64,000 nt of DNA from positions 89,891,001 to 89,955,000 of the forward strand of contig CM073885.1 of assembly GCA_037176705.1 (NCBI GenBank), given 5' to 3'. The DNA comes from Molossus alvarezi. Lineage: Eukaryota; Chordata; Mammalia; Chiroptera; Molossidae. Shown piece after piece: positions 12,301 to 24,827 of the stretch (position 1 is the first letter of the stretch; the number at the start of each line of letters is the position of its first letter). The translations under genes and the position numbers were made by a program. The notes beneath the pieces were generated by a model, which worked only from the letters and a program-made list of their open reading frames with translations, had not been told where the DNA came from and did no database searches.

Positions 12301-15300
12301 CACTGGTAGGATCTACGGAGGCACGAGAGGGTGGCGGGCTGGGAGCCCATGGACAACAGCAGTCTTAGCTGTGAGTAGCGCCTTTGGGGAATAAAGACCA
12401 GGCCCGCTCCACAGCACAGAGAGCCAGGACAGAGTGCTAAAATAGCCAAAGCCACTCACCTGGGGGCTACAGCAGAGGGAAGGCAGACTGGGCTGGAACT
12501 CTGAGGGGACACCTGGGATTTGGAGGGCACGCAGAGTTTTTGCTGAGTTGTGGCCACAAAGGACGGTGGCCAATTTGCTCCTTCCCAGAGCTAAGGGGAA
12601 AAGCAACAGCCCACACCCTCGGAGTTTCAGTCTTCCTCAGGTGAGGAAAAGAAATGCAAATTGAGGCTCATTAATAACCAGCATTTATCCACCCTCTCAA
12701 AATCCAGAACACCAGGGCTACATTCCAAGGCAGTGAGTAAGTGAGACTACTAGCCACCAGGAAAAAGCTAAAGGGATAACTGAACCTTTCCTGGGCTTGC
12801 AAATCTACCCAGGAAAGTAAGACTTGACAGTGGTGTTTAATGTGGGCCCACCCAGGCTCATCCAAACCCAGCAGAGGGAGCCACAAACATCAGAACACCA
12901 ACACCCACAGGGAAAATTTGGAGGGCTCTAAAACCCACTGAGATAGCCAAAATGGTGAAACAAAGAAACAAATCCCAAATGAAAGAACAAGAGAACTCTA
13001 TCGAACATGAGATAAATGAAATACAGCTAAGCAAATTATCACAGGTAGAGTGCAGAGCCATGATCTTGAGGAAGCTCAATGCATTAGTAAGGACATCAGC
13101 ACCATGAGTAAAGATACAGAAACACTGAAAACCAACCAACTGGAAATGAAGAATGACATAGCAGAAATTAAGAACACATTGGAAGGACTAACCAGCAGAG
13201 TGCAGGAAGCTGAGGACTGGATCAGTGAATTAGAAGACTGAGTAGGAAAAAAATCAACCAATCAGAAAACCAAAAGGAAAAAACAATGAAAAAACAGGAA
13301 GACAGCTAAAGAGAACTGTGGGACAACTGAAAAAGGTAATAACATTCGCATCATAGGAGTCCCCAAAGAGGAAGAAAATGGTCAAGGGTTAGAGAATGTA
13401 TTTGAAGAAATAGTGACAGAAAACTTCCCTAACTTGGTGAAGGAAGAAGGCATTCAAGTTCAAGAAGCACAGAGAGCCCCAAGTAAGAAGAATCCAAACA
13501 GGCCCATGCCAAGACACATAGTAATTAAAATGCCAAAAATTAAAGACAAAGAGAGAATCCTAAAGGCAGAAAATAATGAGCAACAGGTTACCTACAAAGG
13601 AAACTCCATAAGGCTCTTAGCTGACTTCTCAACAGAAACACTACAGGCCAGAAGGGAGTGGCATGAAGTAATCAAGGTCATGAAAAACAAGGATCTGAAT
13701 CCAAGACTACTCTATCCAGCAAGGCTATCATTCAAAATAGAAGGTCACATAAAGAGTTTTCCAGACAAAAAAAGGTTAAGGGAATACATTAGCTCCAAAC
13801 CAGCACTGCAAGAAATATTAAAAGGACTGCTGTAATTAGTGGAAGAAAAATAGAACCACACTAAACAAAAATGGCAATAAATAAGCACATATCAATTATC
13901 ACCTTAAATGTGAATGGTTTGATTGTGCCGATAAAAAGACACAGGGTAGCCCTGGCCAGTTTGGCTCAGCAGTTAAGAGCGTCGGCCTGCGGTCCGGAGA
14001 GACCCGGGTTTGGTTCCCGCTAAGGGCACGTACTTCGGTTGCAGTTTGTCCCCGGCCCTGGTTGGTCGTGCGGGTGGCAGCCACTCGATGTGTCCCTTCA
14101 CGTCAATGTTTCTCTCTCCCTTCCTCTCTCTCCCTCCCACTCTATCTGTACAAAAAAATGGAAAAATATCCTCAGGGGAGGATTAAAAAAAAAAGACACA
14201 GGGTAGCTGAATGGATAAGAAAGCATGACTCACATATATGTTGTTTACAAGAGACCCACGTCATAACAAATGACTCAAATAGGTTGAAAGTAAAGGGATG
14301 GAAAAAAATTTTCTAAACAAACGGAAAGCAAAAAAAAGCTGGGGTAGCAATACTCATATCTGATAAAGTAGATTTCAAAATGAAGGTCATAACTAGACAC
14401 AAAGAAGGCCACTACATAATAGTGAAAGGATCCATCCAACAGGAAGATATAACCTTGGTAAACATATATACACCCAATATAGGAGCACCAACATATATTA
14501 AAAATCTTTTGGAGGACTTCAAAGGAGAAATCAACAACAATACATTCATAGCAGGGGACTTCAACACCCTGCCGACATCACTGGACAGATCTTCTACACA
14601 AAAAATTAACAAGGAAACACAGACTCTAAATGAAGCACTAGATCAAATGGATTTAATAGATATCTACAGAGGATTACACCCCAAAACTGCAGAAATCACA
14701 TTCTTCTCAAGTGCACATGATTCTCAAAGATAGACCACATGTTAGGGCACAAACTAAGTCTCTACAGGTTCAAGAAAATTGAAATCATATCAAGCATCTT
14801 CTCAGATCACAATGGCATGCAACTAGAAATCAACTGCAACAAGAACATGCAAAGACGTTTGAAAACATGGAGGCTAAACAGCATGTTATTGAACAATGAA
14901 TGGGTTACCATGGAGATCAAGGAAGAAATTAAAAACTTCCTGGAAACCAATGAAAATGAACACACAACTACACAAAATCTATGGGATGTAGTGAAAGCAG
15001 TTCTGAGAGGGAAATTCATAGCACTACAGGCCTACCTCAAGAAACAAGAAAAATTTCTAATAGACAATCTAACCTCACAACTTAAAGAACTAGAAAGCAA
15101 ACAAAAAGAAAACCCCAGAGCAAGTAGAAGGAAGGAAATAGTAAAGATCAGAGCAGAAATAAAAGACATGGAGACCAAAAAAACAATTCAAAGGATCAAT
15201 GAAATAAAGAGCTGGTTCTTTGAAAAGATAAACAAGATTGATGGACCCTTAGCTAGACTCACCAAGAAACAAAGAGAGAGAACCGAAATACACAAATCAG

Positions 15301-18300
15301 AAATGAAAGAGGAGAAATAACTGATACCACAGAAATACAAAGAATCGTTAACAAATACAATGAACAATGATGTGGCAACAAATTCGACAATCTAAGCGAA
15401 ATGCACAAATTTCTAGAAACACACAGTCTCCCGAATATGAACCGGAAGAGATAGAAAACTTGAACAGACCTTTAACAACGAAAGAAATTAAAGATTAAGC
15501 AAGACTCTCCCACCAAACAAAAGCCCAGGCCTGGACGGCTTCATGGGGGAATTTTACCAAACATTCAAAGAAGAACTAACACCCATTATCTTCCAACTAT
15601 TTTAAAACATCCAAGAAGAAGGAAGACTTCCAAACTCGTTTTATGAGGCCAGCATAATTCTAATTCCAAAACCACAAAAAGACACTACAAAAAAAGGAAA
15701 ACTACAGACCAATATCCCTGATGAACAGATGCCAAAAATCCTGAAAAAAATACTAGCAAATCGAATCCAGCAATATATCAAAAAAATTATTCACCATGAC
15801 CAAGTGGGATTCATCCCAGGGATGTAAGGATGGTACAATATTTGCAAATCAATAAATGTGATACACCACATAAGCAAAATGAAAGATAAATATCACATGA
15901 TCATATCAATAGACGTTGAAAAAGCATTCGACAAAATCTAGCACCCATTTCTAATAAAAATGCTCAGCAATGTGGAAATAGAGATCATATCTCGATATAA
16001 TAAAGGCCATATATGAAAGACCCACAGCCAACATCATACTCAAAGGACAAAAATTAAAAGCATTTCCCTTAAGAACAGGAACAAGACAGGGATGCCCACT
16101 TTCGCCACTTTTATTTAACATAGTACTGGAAGTCTTTGCCACAGCCATCAGCCAGGAAAAATAAAATAAAAGGGATCCAAATTGGAAAAAAGGAAGTGAA
16201 ACTGGCATTATTCACAGATGACATGATAATATACTTAGAAAACTGCAGACTCCATAAAAAATCTACTACTTAATAAATGAATTTGGCAAAGTTAGAAGGA
16301 TACAAAATTAACGTCAAGAAGTTGATGGCATTCTTATACACCAATGATGAATTCACAGAAAGAGAAACCAGAAAAACAATCCCATTTACCATCACAGCAA
16401 AAAAATTAAGATACCTAGGAATAAACTTAACCAAAGAAAGAACCTATTAGCAAAAAAGTACAGGTCATTGAAAAATAAATAAAGGAAGATATAAAAAAGT
16501 GGAAGCACATACCTTGTTCATGGATTGGAAGAATTAACATCATTAAAATATCCATATTACCCAAAGCAATCTATAGATTTAATGCAATCCCCATCAAAAT
16601 ATCAACAACATACTTCACAGAACTAGACATACTTCAAAAGTTCATATGGAACCAAAAAAGACCTCGAATAGCCACAGCAATCTTGAAAAAGAAGAATCAA
16701 GTTGGAGGGATCACAATACCAGATTTCAGGTTATACTACAAAGCCACTATAATCAAAACAGCCTGATACTGGCATAAGAACAGGCACATAGATTAATGGA
16801 ACAGAATAGAGAACCCAGAAATGGACCCAAGACAATATGCTCAATTAATATTTGACACAAGGGGCAAGAGTATACAGTGGAGTAAAGACAGCCTCTTTAA
16901 TAAATGGTGTTGGGAAAATTGGACAGCTACATGCAAAAAAATGACACTGGACCATCAACTTATACCACACACAAGAATAAACTCAAAATGGATAAAAGAC
17001 TTAAGTGTGACTCATGAATCCATAAAAATCCTAGAAGAAAATGTAGGCAACCAAATTTCAGACATCATATGCAGCAGAATTTTCACTGATACATCACCTA
17101 AGGCAACAGAAACAAAGGAGAAAATGAACACATGGGACTACATCAAACTCAAAAGCTTCTGCACAGCAAAAATACAATCATCACAATGGAAAGGCAACCC
17201 ACTGTATGGGAGAGCATAACTGCCAATGATACATCAGGTAAAAGGTTAATTTCCAATATATATAGAGTGCTCATACAACTCAACAAAAGGAAAACAAAGA
17301 ACCCTATTAAAGAATGGGCAGAGGAACTAAATAGACACCTCTCTAAACAGGACATACAAATGGCTAAGAGACATATGAAGAAATGCCCAACATCACTAAT
17401 CATCAGAGAGATGCAAATTAAAACAACAATGAGGTATCACTTCACACCTGTCAGAATGGTTCCCATCAACAAATGATCAAACAACAAGTGTTGGCGAGTG
17501 GAGAAACAAGTGGAGAAAAAGGGACTCTAGTACACTGCTGGTGGGAATGCAGACTGGTGCAGCTGCTATGGACACAATATGGTGTTACCTCAAAAAATTA
17601 AAAATTGAACTTCCATTTGACCCAGTGATCCCACTTCTAGGAATATACCCTAAGAAGCCTGAAACGCCAATCAGAAAGAATATATGTACCCCCATGTTCA
17701 TAGCAGCACTATTTACAATAGCTAAGATCTGGAAACAGCCCAAATGTCCATCAGTAGACGAATGGATAAAAAGGCTGTGGTACATATACACAATGGAGTA
17801 CTATGCAGCTGTAAGAAAGAAAGATCTCTTATCCTTTGAGACGACACAGAGGGACCTGGAAAGTATTATCCTAAGTGAAACAAGTCAAGCAGAAAAAGAC
17901 AAATACCACATGATCTCACTTATTTGTGGAATATAATGATCTTAACATTCTGAGTAATAGGGTAGACCCAGAGACTGACAACCCTCAGAAGAGGAGGTGA
18001 TGGGGGGGAGGGAATAAATAAACCACAGAACTTATATGCATGTATGCATAACCAATGGACATGGACAACAAAGCCGGAGACGGGGCAAGGGAGATGGGGA
18101 GGAGGGTGTCAATGGGGTAAAAATGGAAAAACATCTGTAACAAAAATAAAATAAAATAAATAATAATAAAATAAAAAAATAAAAAAAAGGAAAGAGATTG
18201 ATAAATTGTACCTCTTTTAAAAATGACATAGTTGGGTTTATGCAGGGTAAAAAGAGAAAGCCAGGCATCATTAACTATATAGGACACAAAATACGTGATC

Positions 18301-21300
18301 TTCAATAACAATTTAATTAGTTAAATTCAATAACAACTTCATTCGACAGTAAATAATAAGTAAAGATGCTCGTCATCTGTGGTAAACACTGTTAGCTACC
18401 TATCCAATATCCATTTCCCCCCTTTTCCTTGCTAAAAAAATCCAGATATCGTTTGGTGTGGAAATACACTCACCTAAATGTTAACTTTCATAGCCTCCTT
18501 TGAAGGTAATTCTACCCAGTGAGGCATAAATGAAAGTCTTCTGGGAGCGCTTAGCGTTCCTGATCTCAATGAACAGCCGGGGTTGGCATATCCATTTCCC
18601 CCTTGCTCTTGCCTCGAGTGAAGATGTGATGCTACAGCTGCAGGTGCCACCATGCACCCACGAAGCAACAAGCAAGACAATGACAACAATAAACTCAAGA
18701 TAACAGATCAGAAAGACAGAAGGAGACTGAGTCTTTCGATTACCTTACAGAGCTCCTGTACTAGCTTGGACTTCCTATTTATAGGATTCCTATTATCTTA
18801 GAAAAATAAAATCCAATTTTTAAAGCTGTATAGTTAGGTTTTCTGTTTTTGTTTGTTTGTTTGGTTTTGTTTTTTAAGCTAGACTCTGTTAATATAATGC
18901 TTCTTCAGCCAAATAAATAATTTTAATCTGTCAGGTTGGTGTTTAAATTTCAAACATAGTAATCAGAGTGGAGAAATGAGTAAGGGAATTTCTTATTTTT
19001 CAGACTGGACATCTAAGAATATTTTTTTTAAATCTGTTTTTACATTCAAGAATCAGGAAAATAAGAACTCACATTACCTGGCACATTCTGTCAATATTTT
19101 CTTCAGTTGGCATTACAAAATACACTGCAGGAACATCTGGAATAGGATCTCGATCTGAGTGCAAAAGCCTAGAAGACATAAAGAACACAAAACTCACTTT
19201 TTGCATAGTCACTTACCTAAAGATAGCTTACAACAGTATTTCTCAAACTAGGAGGTCATTAGTTCAAGAACAGTAACCAGAACTCTAAAAGCTCTTGCTG
19301 CAGTGATTCATTTAACCCAGCTCTCTCCTTTTATCAGTGTTACTATTTAAGTAGTTAGATCCTAATCTCCTTAGTCTTTATTTCTTCTACTTCAATTGCC
19401 CTACTTTTTTTTTTTTTATCCTCACCCGAGGACATTTTTGTATTTATCTTCAGATAGAGCAGGAGGGTGAGAGAGAGAAACACTGATGTGAGAGAGGCAA
19501 ATCGAGTGGCTGCCATCCACACGACCCCGGCCGGAGTCAGGGACAAACTGCAACTGAGGTACGTGCCCTTAGCAGGAACTGAACCTGGGACTCTCTGGTC
19601 TACAGGCCGATGCTCTAACTGCTGAGCCAAACCGGCCAGGGCCAATTGCCCTACTTTTAATACCTCTTGTAATAATGTTCTTGAAAGAGAACTAAAGCAC
19701 ATTCAAAATCAATTTTATTCCCAGTTTTCATAGAAAAATGGTTGGGGAAGGTGAGTAGAAGGAAAATGAAGTTCTCTAAGAGAGAAAAAACAGAAAGCTG
19801 AAAGTCTTTAGAAACTATAAAAAAATTCATCATAAATAAAATCAAATATATTTTTTAAATGAAAGGTATATAAATGCTTCCTTAAAGCTTTAAGAAAATT
19901 TATTTTTTTGTATTTATTGCTTCATAACAGAATGCATAAAAGATCTTCTAAGCACTCTAATATTTTTATCACTTGATAATTTTTTTTTACAATCCAGGGG
20001 GTATATTTACTCAAATATCCAATATCAAATCACAAAATGTCTTTATTCTTCATTGTAAGACTTTTAGGAAATATAACTAACATTTCTATAATATTTTGTC
20101 ATTATCCTTATATAAGCAATACTTTATGTACAATCTCCTATATATATTCTTCTATCTATAATATTTTAGTCATTCTTCTATAAAGGAGAGTGAAAGAGGC
20201 ATATGCAATTTATTAAACATCTAAGAAGCAATATAATCAAATAAATTTAGTACTTAAGAAGACTATATAGATAGAGCCTCCTATGGTGATTAAAAGTTAT
20301 TATTTCACAGTTAGTTAAAAATTTCATACTCATGGTAAACTAACTTAGATATTCATCTTTTTAAAAGTATATTTAAGCCTAGCTGGTGTGTATCAGTGAC
20401 TGGGTGTCAACCTATGCACCAAGAGGTTGCCGGTTCGATTCCCAGTCAGGGCACATGCCCCGGTTGTGGGCCCAATCCCCAGTGGGGGGCATGCAGGAGG
20501 AGTCCAGTCAATGTTCTCTCTCATCGATGTTTCTATCTCTGTTTCTCTCTCTCTCTAAAATAAAGGAAAAAAATAAATTAAATAAAAGTATATTTAAGTT
20601 AAATAAATAAAAAATTTTCAGAGCTGGAAGAGACCTCAAGACAACCAGTTCTTTTTCTTCACGTAAGAGGGTAAACCAGTCTTTAGGAAAAGTTATAAGA
20701 GAAAAACATTTAAATTTTGGTATTGGAAAGCCTTAGACTAAGGATTATTTTTAACTTCAGAAGGGATGAATAAAAGAAGGTAAAAAAAGCTGTTCTATAC
20801 AAGTACTCTTAACATTATTTTCTCTATAAATATCCCTTAATAATTGATTTTAGAGTGGCCAAAGAAATATGTAACAAGTATCTGAAAACAAATGCCATCA
20901 GTAGAAATACGTTAAAACTCACAGGTGCAGAGTGATTCCCATGTCTCTTAGTTCCTTCACAGATAGCAGAGGAGAGATGATATCTTGGCCAAATCTGTCA
21001 TAAATGAGCACCTAGTAAAAAATTGTGTTTTTTAAGCATCATTATCAGTGAACAGTCAATAGAGAACCCATACTGAGACAATGCTGAGATATGTTTTATT
21101 TTAATAAACCAAATATATGGAATTTTTATATATACCCCAATTTAATATATTCTATTATTTTCACCAAAATGTCCATTCATGCAGTAATCCATTCTTAAAA
21201 ACATTACTAATTAGGCTAAAATAAATTGATAATTACATAAATTTCTTTTTATGGACTATTTTTTCTAGGTTAAAAAATATATTAGAGAACTTTTGGTCAA

Positions 21301-24300
21301 GATGGTAGAGAAGGTAAATGCTATGCTTTCCTCCTCCAACAACCACATCAAAATTACAACTAAACTACAGAACAATCACTGTTGAGAACCACCTGAAGAC
21401 TAGCTGAACAGAATTCCTATAACTAAGGACATAAAGAAGCCATGTGGAGACTGGCAGGAGGGGTGGAGATGTGGTACAGACTGGTCCCACACCCACATGT
21501 GGCAGTTAAGAATAAGGAGGGATATCTTGGCTGTGGAGGTACTCCTTGAAGAACGAGGGATCCCAGCCCATGGCACCAGTGATAGGAAGAAGAGTCCCCA
21601 AAACATCTGGCTGTGAAAACCAGCAGGGATTGGGTTCAAGCAAGGGAGGGCGGAGCCCAGGGGGTTGCTGCTGTAGACCTAGGCACTGCAGTCTTAAAGG
21701 GCCCGAAACAGTCTTATTCACTTACAAACTCACTCTGGGCCCCAGCACAGAGTAGCAGCTTGAAAAGCACTAGGGACATAGTGGGAGGAAATGAATTATC
21801 TGGATTCAGGGTGAGGGCCGCAGGGGCAGCTCTCCCTGGGACCAAACTGCTGGCAAGTGCCATTATTCCTTTGCTGAGCTCATCCCCCCAACCAGCCTGC
21901 AGGTACAGGTGGGAACCAAATCTGAGTCTCCATCAAACTGGACTCACCCTGGTGCTTCCCTGAAAACGTGCCCTACTCAACTCATGCACCAGCCCAAACC
22001 TCTTTTAGCAGCTATTCCTCACAAGCCATCGACCTTGGCACACGTCTTGGACTTTACTAAAATCTCTCCAAGTCCACAATCTCTAAACAAGCAGTGGATG
22101 GCCTTAGTATACCCTGCACCTCTTCCTAAGTAGCCCCAGGCATGAGTGGCAGTTGGACTCAGTTTGCAGCATAGACTTTCCCAGGCACCTCCAAATCCAG
22201 TACAGGCTGCAAACAACCACAGATCATTGTAATTCCTACCCAGTGGCCCTGGCCAGGCACAGGCATTGGCTGACCTGGAAGTGCATGGGAGCCCCTCCCA
22301 AGAGGCCCCAGAACCAACACACCCAGTGGCCAGCTTCGGACCATAACAGAGCACTACCAAATTAGCTCCACAAATGACACACCCAAAAAGTGGACTTAGT
22401 AGGCACCAGAACCATGATACAATGAATCCCACTCCATGGGGTCAACCCCACACTACAGCTCGTCCATTGTAATCATGGCCAATCCTCACATCCAGCAGTC
22501 AGCCTGAGGGTCAATCCTACCCACTCATGTGCAAACAGCAATCAAGGCTCAACTACAAAAGAAGGGTGCATACAACCCACACAAGACACACCCCTGGAGC
22601 ACCCAGCTCAGGTGACCTGAGAGTCTGCACCACCGGGCCCCACTCTTGTCATCTGCTACAAGACACCTATCACAGAAGGCCATACTGCCAAGACTGGAAG
22701 ACATAGCAGATATATCTAGTGCCTAGAAATAAACACAGGGAATCAGTCAAAATGAGAAGAAAAGAAACATGTCCCTAATGAAAGACAAGGACATAACTCC
22801 AGAAAAAGAATTAAACAAAATGGAGGCAAACAATTTGCCAGAAACAGAGTTCAAAACACTGGTTATAAGGATATTCAATGATCTCAGGGGAAGAATAGAT
22901 GAAATCAGCAAGAACTTACCCAAAGAGATAGAAACCACAGAAAGAAACAATGAAGAATACAATAACTGAAATGAAGAACACATTACATGGAATCAACAGC
23001 AGATTAGATGAGGCAGAGAACTGAACCAGTGGTTTGGAACACATGGTAGCAGAAAACACCCAATAAAAACAGCAAAAAGAAAAAAAGACAGTTTAAGGGA
23101 CATCTGGGACAACTTCAAGCCTAACAACATTTGGTACCAGAATGAGAAGAGAAAGAGCAAGGGATTAAAAACCTATTTGAAGAAATAATGACTGTAAACT
23201 TCCCTAACCTGGTGAAGAAAATAGACATACAATTACAGGAAGAGCAGAGAGTCAAAAACAAGGTGAATCCACGGAGGCCCATACCAAGACACATCATAAT
23301 TAAAATGCCAAAGGTTAAAGACAAAGAGAAAGTCTTAAAAGCAGCAAGAGAAAAGCAGTTTATTACCCATAAGGGAGCTCCCATAAGACTGTCAGCTGAT
23401 TTCTCAACAGAAATATTTCAGGCCAGGAGGGAGTGGCACAAACTAATCAAGGTAATGAAAAGCAAGGATCTGTGACCAAAATTACCCAGCAAGGCTGTCA
23501 TTTAAAATTGAAGGAGACACAAAGATCTTTCCAGACAAGAAAAAGCTAAAAGTGTTCATCACCACTAAACCAGTATTACAAGAAATGTGAAAGGGACTTA
23601 TTTAAGACAAAGGAGGAGAAAAAAAAAAAAAGATAAAAAATTATGAATAATAAAATGGCACTAATGACTTGTCAATCAATAATTACTTTAAATGTGCATA
23701 GATTAAGTGCTCCAAAGGACATAAGGTGGCTGAATGAAAGAGAAAACAAGACCTATACATATGTTGCCTAAAAGAGATCCACTTCAGTGATTTGGAACAC
23801 AAGGTAGCAGAAAACACCCAATAAAGACACACAGACTGAAAATAAAGGGATGGAAAAGAATATTTCATGATAATGAAAATGAAAGAAAGCTGGGGTAGCA
23901 ATACCTCTATCAGATAAGAGAGACTTTTAAAAAAAGAGACAAAGAAGGACGTTTCATATATAATGGCTTAGATATGGAAGCAACCTAAGTGTCCATCAAC
24001 AGGCAACTGGATCAAGAAGCTGTGGTACATATATATAATAAAATATGATTCAGTCATAATAAAGAATGAAATATTACCATTTGCAACAACACTGATGGAC
24101 CTAGAGGCATCATGATAACTTAAATAAGTCAGACAGAGGAAGATTTTATTTGCATGTGAAGTCTAAAAAATAAAATAAATGAACAATCAAAACAGAAATA
24201 GCCCTGACTGGTTTGGCTCAGCGGTTAGAGCGTTGGCCTGTGGTCCAGAGAGACCTGGGTTTGGTTCCCACTAAGGGCACGTACCTCGGTTGTAGTTTGT

Positions 24301-24793
24301 CCCCGGCCCTGGTTGGGTTGTGTGGGTGGCAACCACTTGATGTGTCCCTTTCACATCGATGTTTCTCTCTCTCTCTCTCCCTCCCACTCTATCTGAACAA
24401 AAATGGAGAAATGTCCTCGGCTGAGGATAAAAAATATATAAATAAATAAACAAACAAAAAAACAGAAATAAACTCATAGATACAGAAAACAAACTAATGT
24501 TGCCAGACGAAAGGGGAGTCAGGGGGCTGGGTAAATAAGTTGGAGGGATTAAGTAGTACAGATTGACAATAAGAAAACAGTCATGGGCATAGCCCATGAA
24601 CACAGACAACAGTGTGGTGAAGGCAGGGAGGGGTGGCGGGGGCTAGGTGGAGGTGGGCAAAGGGAAGGGGAAATAGGGCCATCTGTAATAATGTCAACAA
24701 TAACAACAAAAATTATAAAATTAAAAAACAGTAAACAGTCATGGGGATGTAAAGTACAACATAGGGAATAGTCAATAATACATATATGTATGT

Positions 24794-24827
<34 letters not shown>

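Larger units (their letters stand above)
11640..18190 (+). mobile_element. LINE-1, near full length, degraded
   Basis: A 6.5-kb L1 copy in SCFD1 intron 4, antisense to the gene. Order: GC-rich 5' region with repeated units (11640-12951), ORF1 remnant, ORF2 remnant, 3' UTR with 'gggggggagggaataaataaacc' features read in parts, and an A/T tail near 18125-18190. A VES SINE sits in the ORF2 start. Multiple frameshifts and stops show the copy is dead. No exact TSD was found. Confidence 0.93.
21284..24729 (+). mobile_element. Decayed L1/half-L1 relative with internally deleted ORF2
   Basis: Starts 'agagaacttttggtcaagatgg', homologous to the start of the 5632 element, with matching 5' UTR phrases ('caaccacatc', 'aaactacagaacaa'). 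ORF1 remnant at 22752-23600; the first ~290 bp of ORF2 (from 23653) jump near 23960-23975 to sequence from the ORF2 C-terminus ('gtccatcaacaggcaactgg'). A 3' UTR follows, split by a VES SINE at 24201. It is clearly older than the 5632 copy. Its TSD was not found. Confidence 0.8.

Noticed and set aside
11814..12606. Several open frames of 70-205 codons on both strands
   Set aside because: All lie in the repeated GC-rich 5' region of the L1 at 11640-18190. The repetition gives repeated peptides, not a gene.
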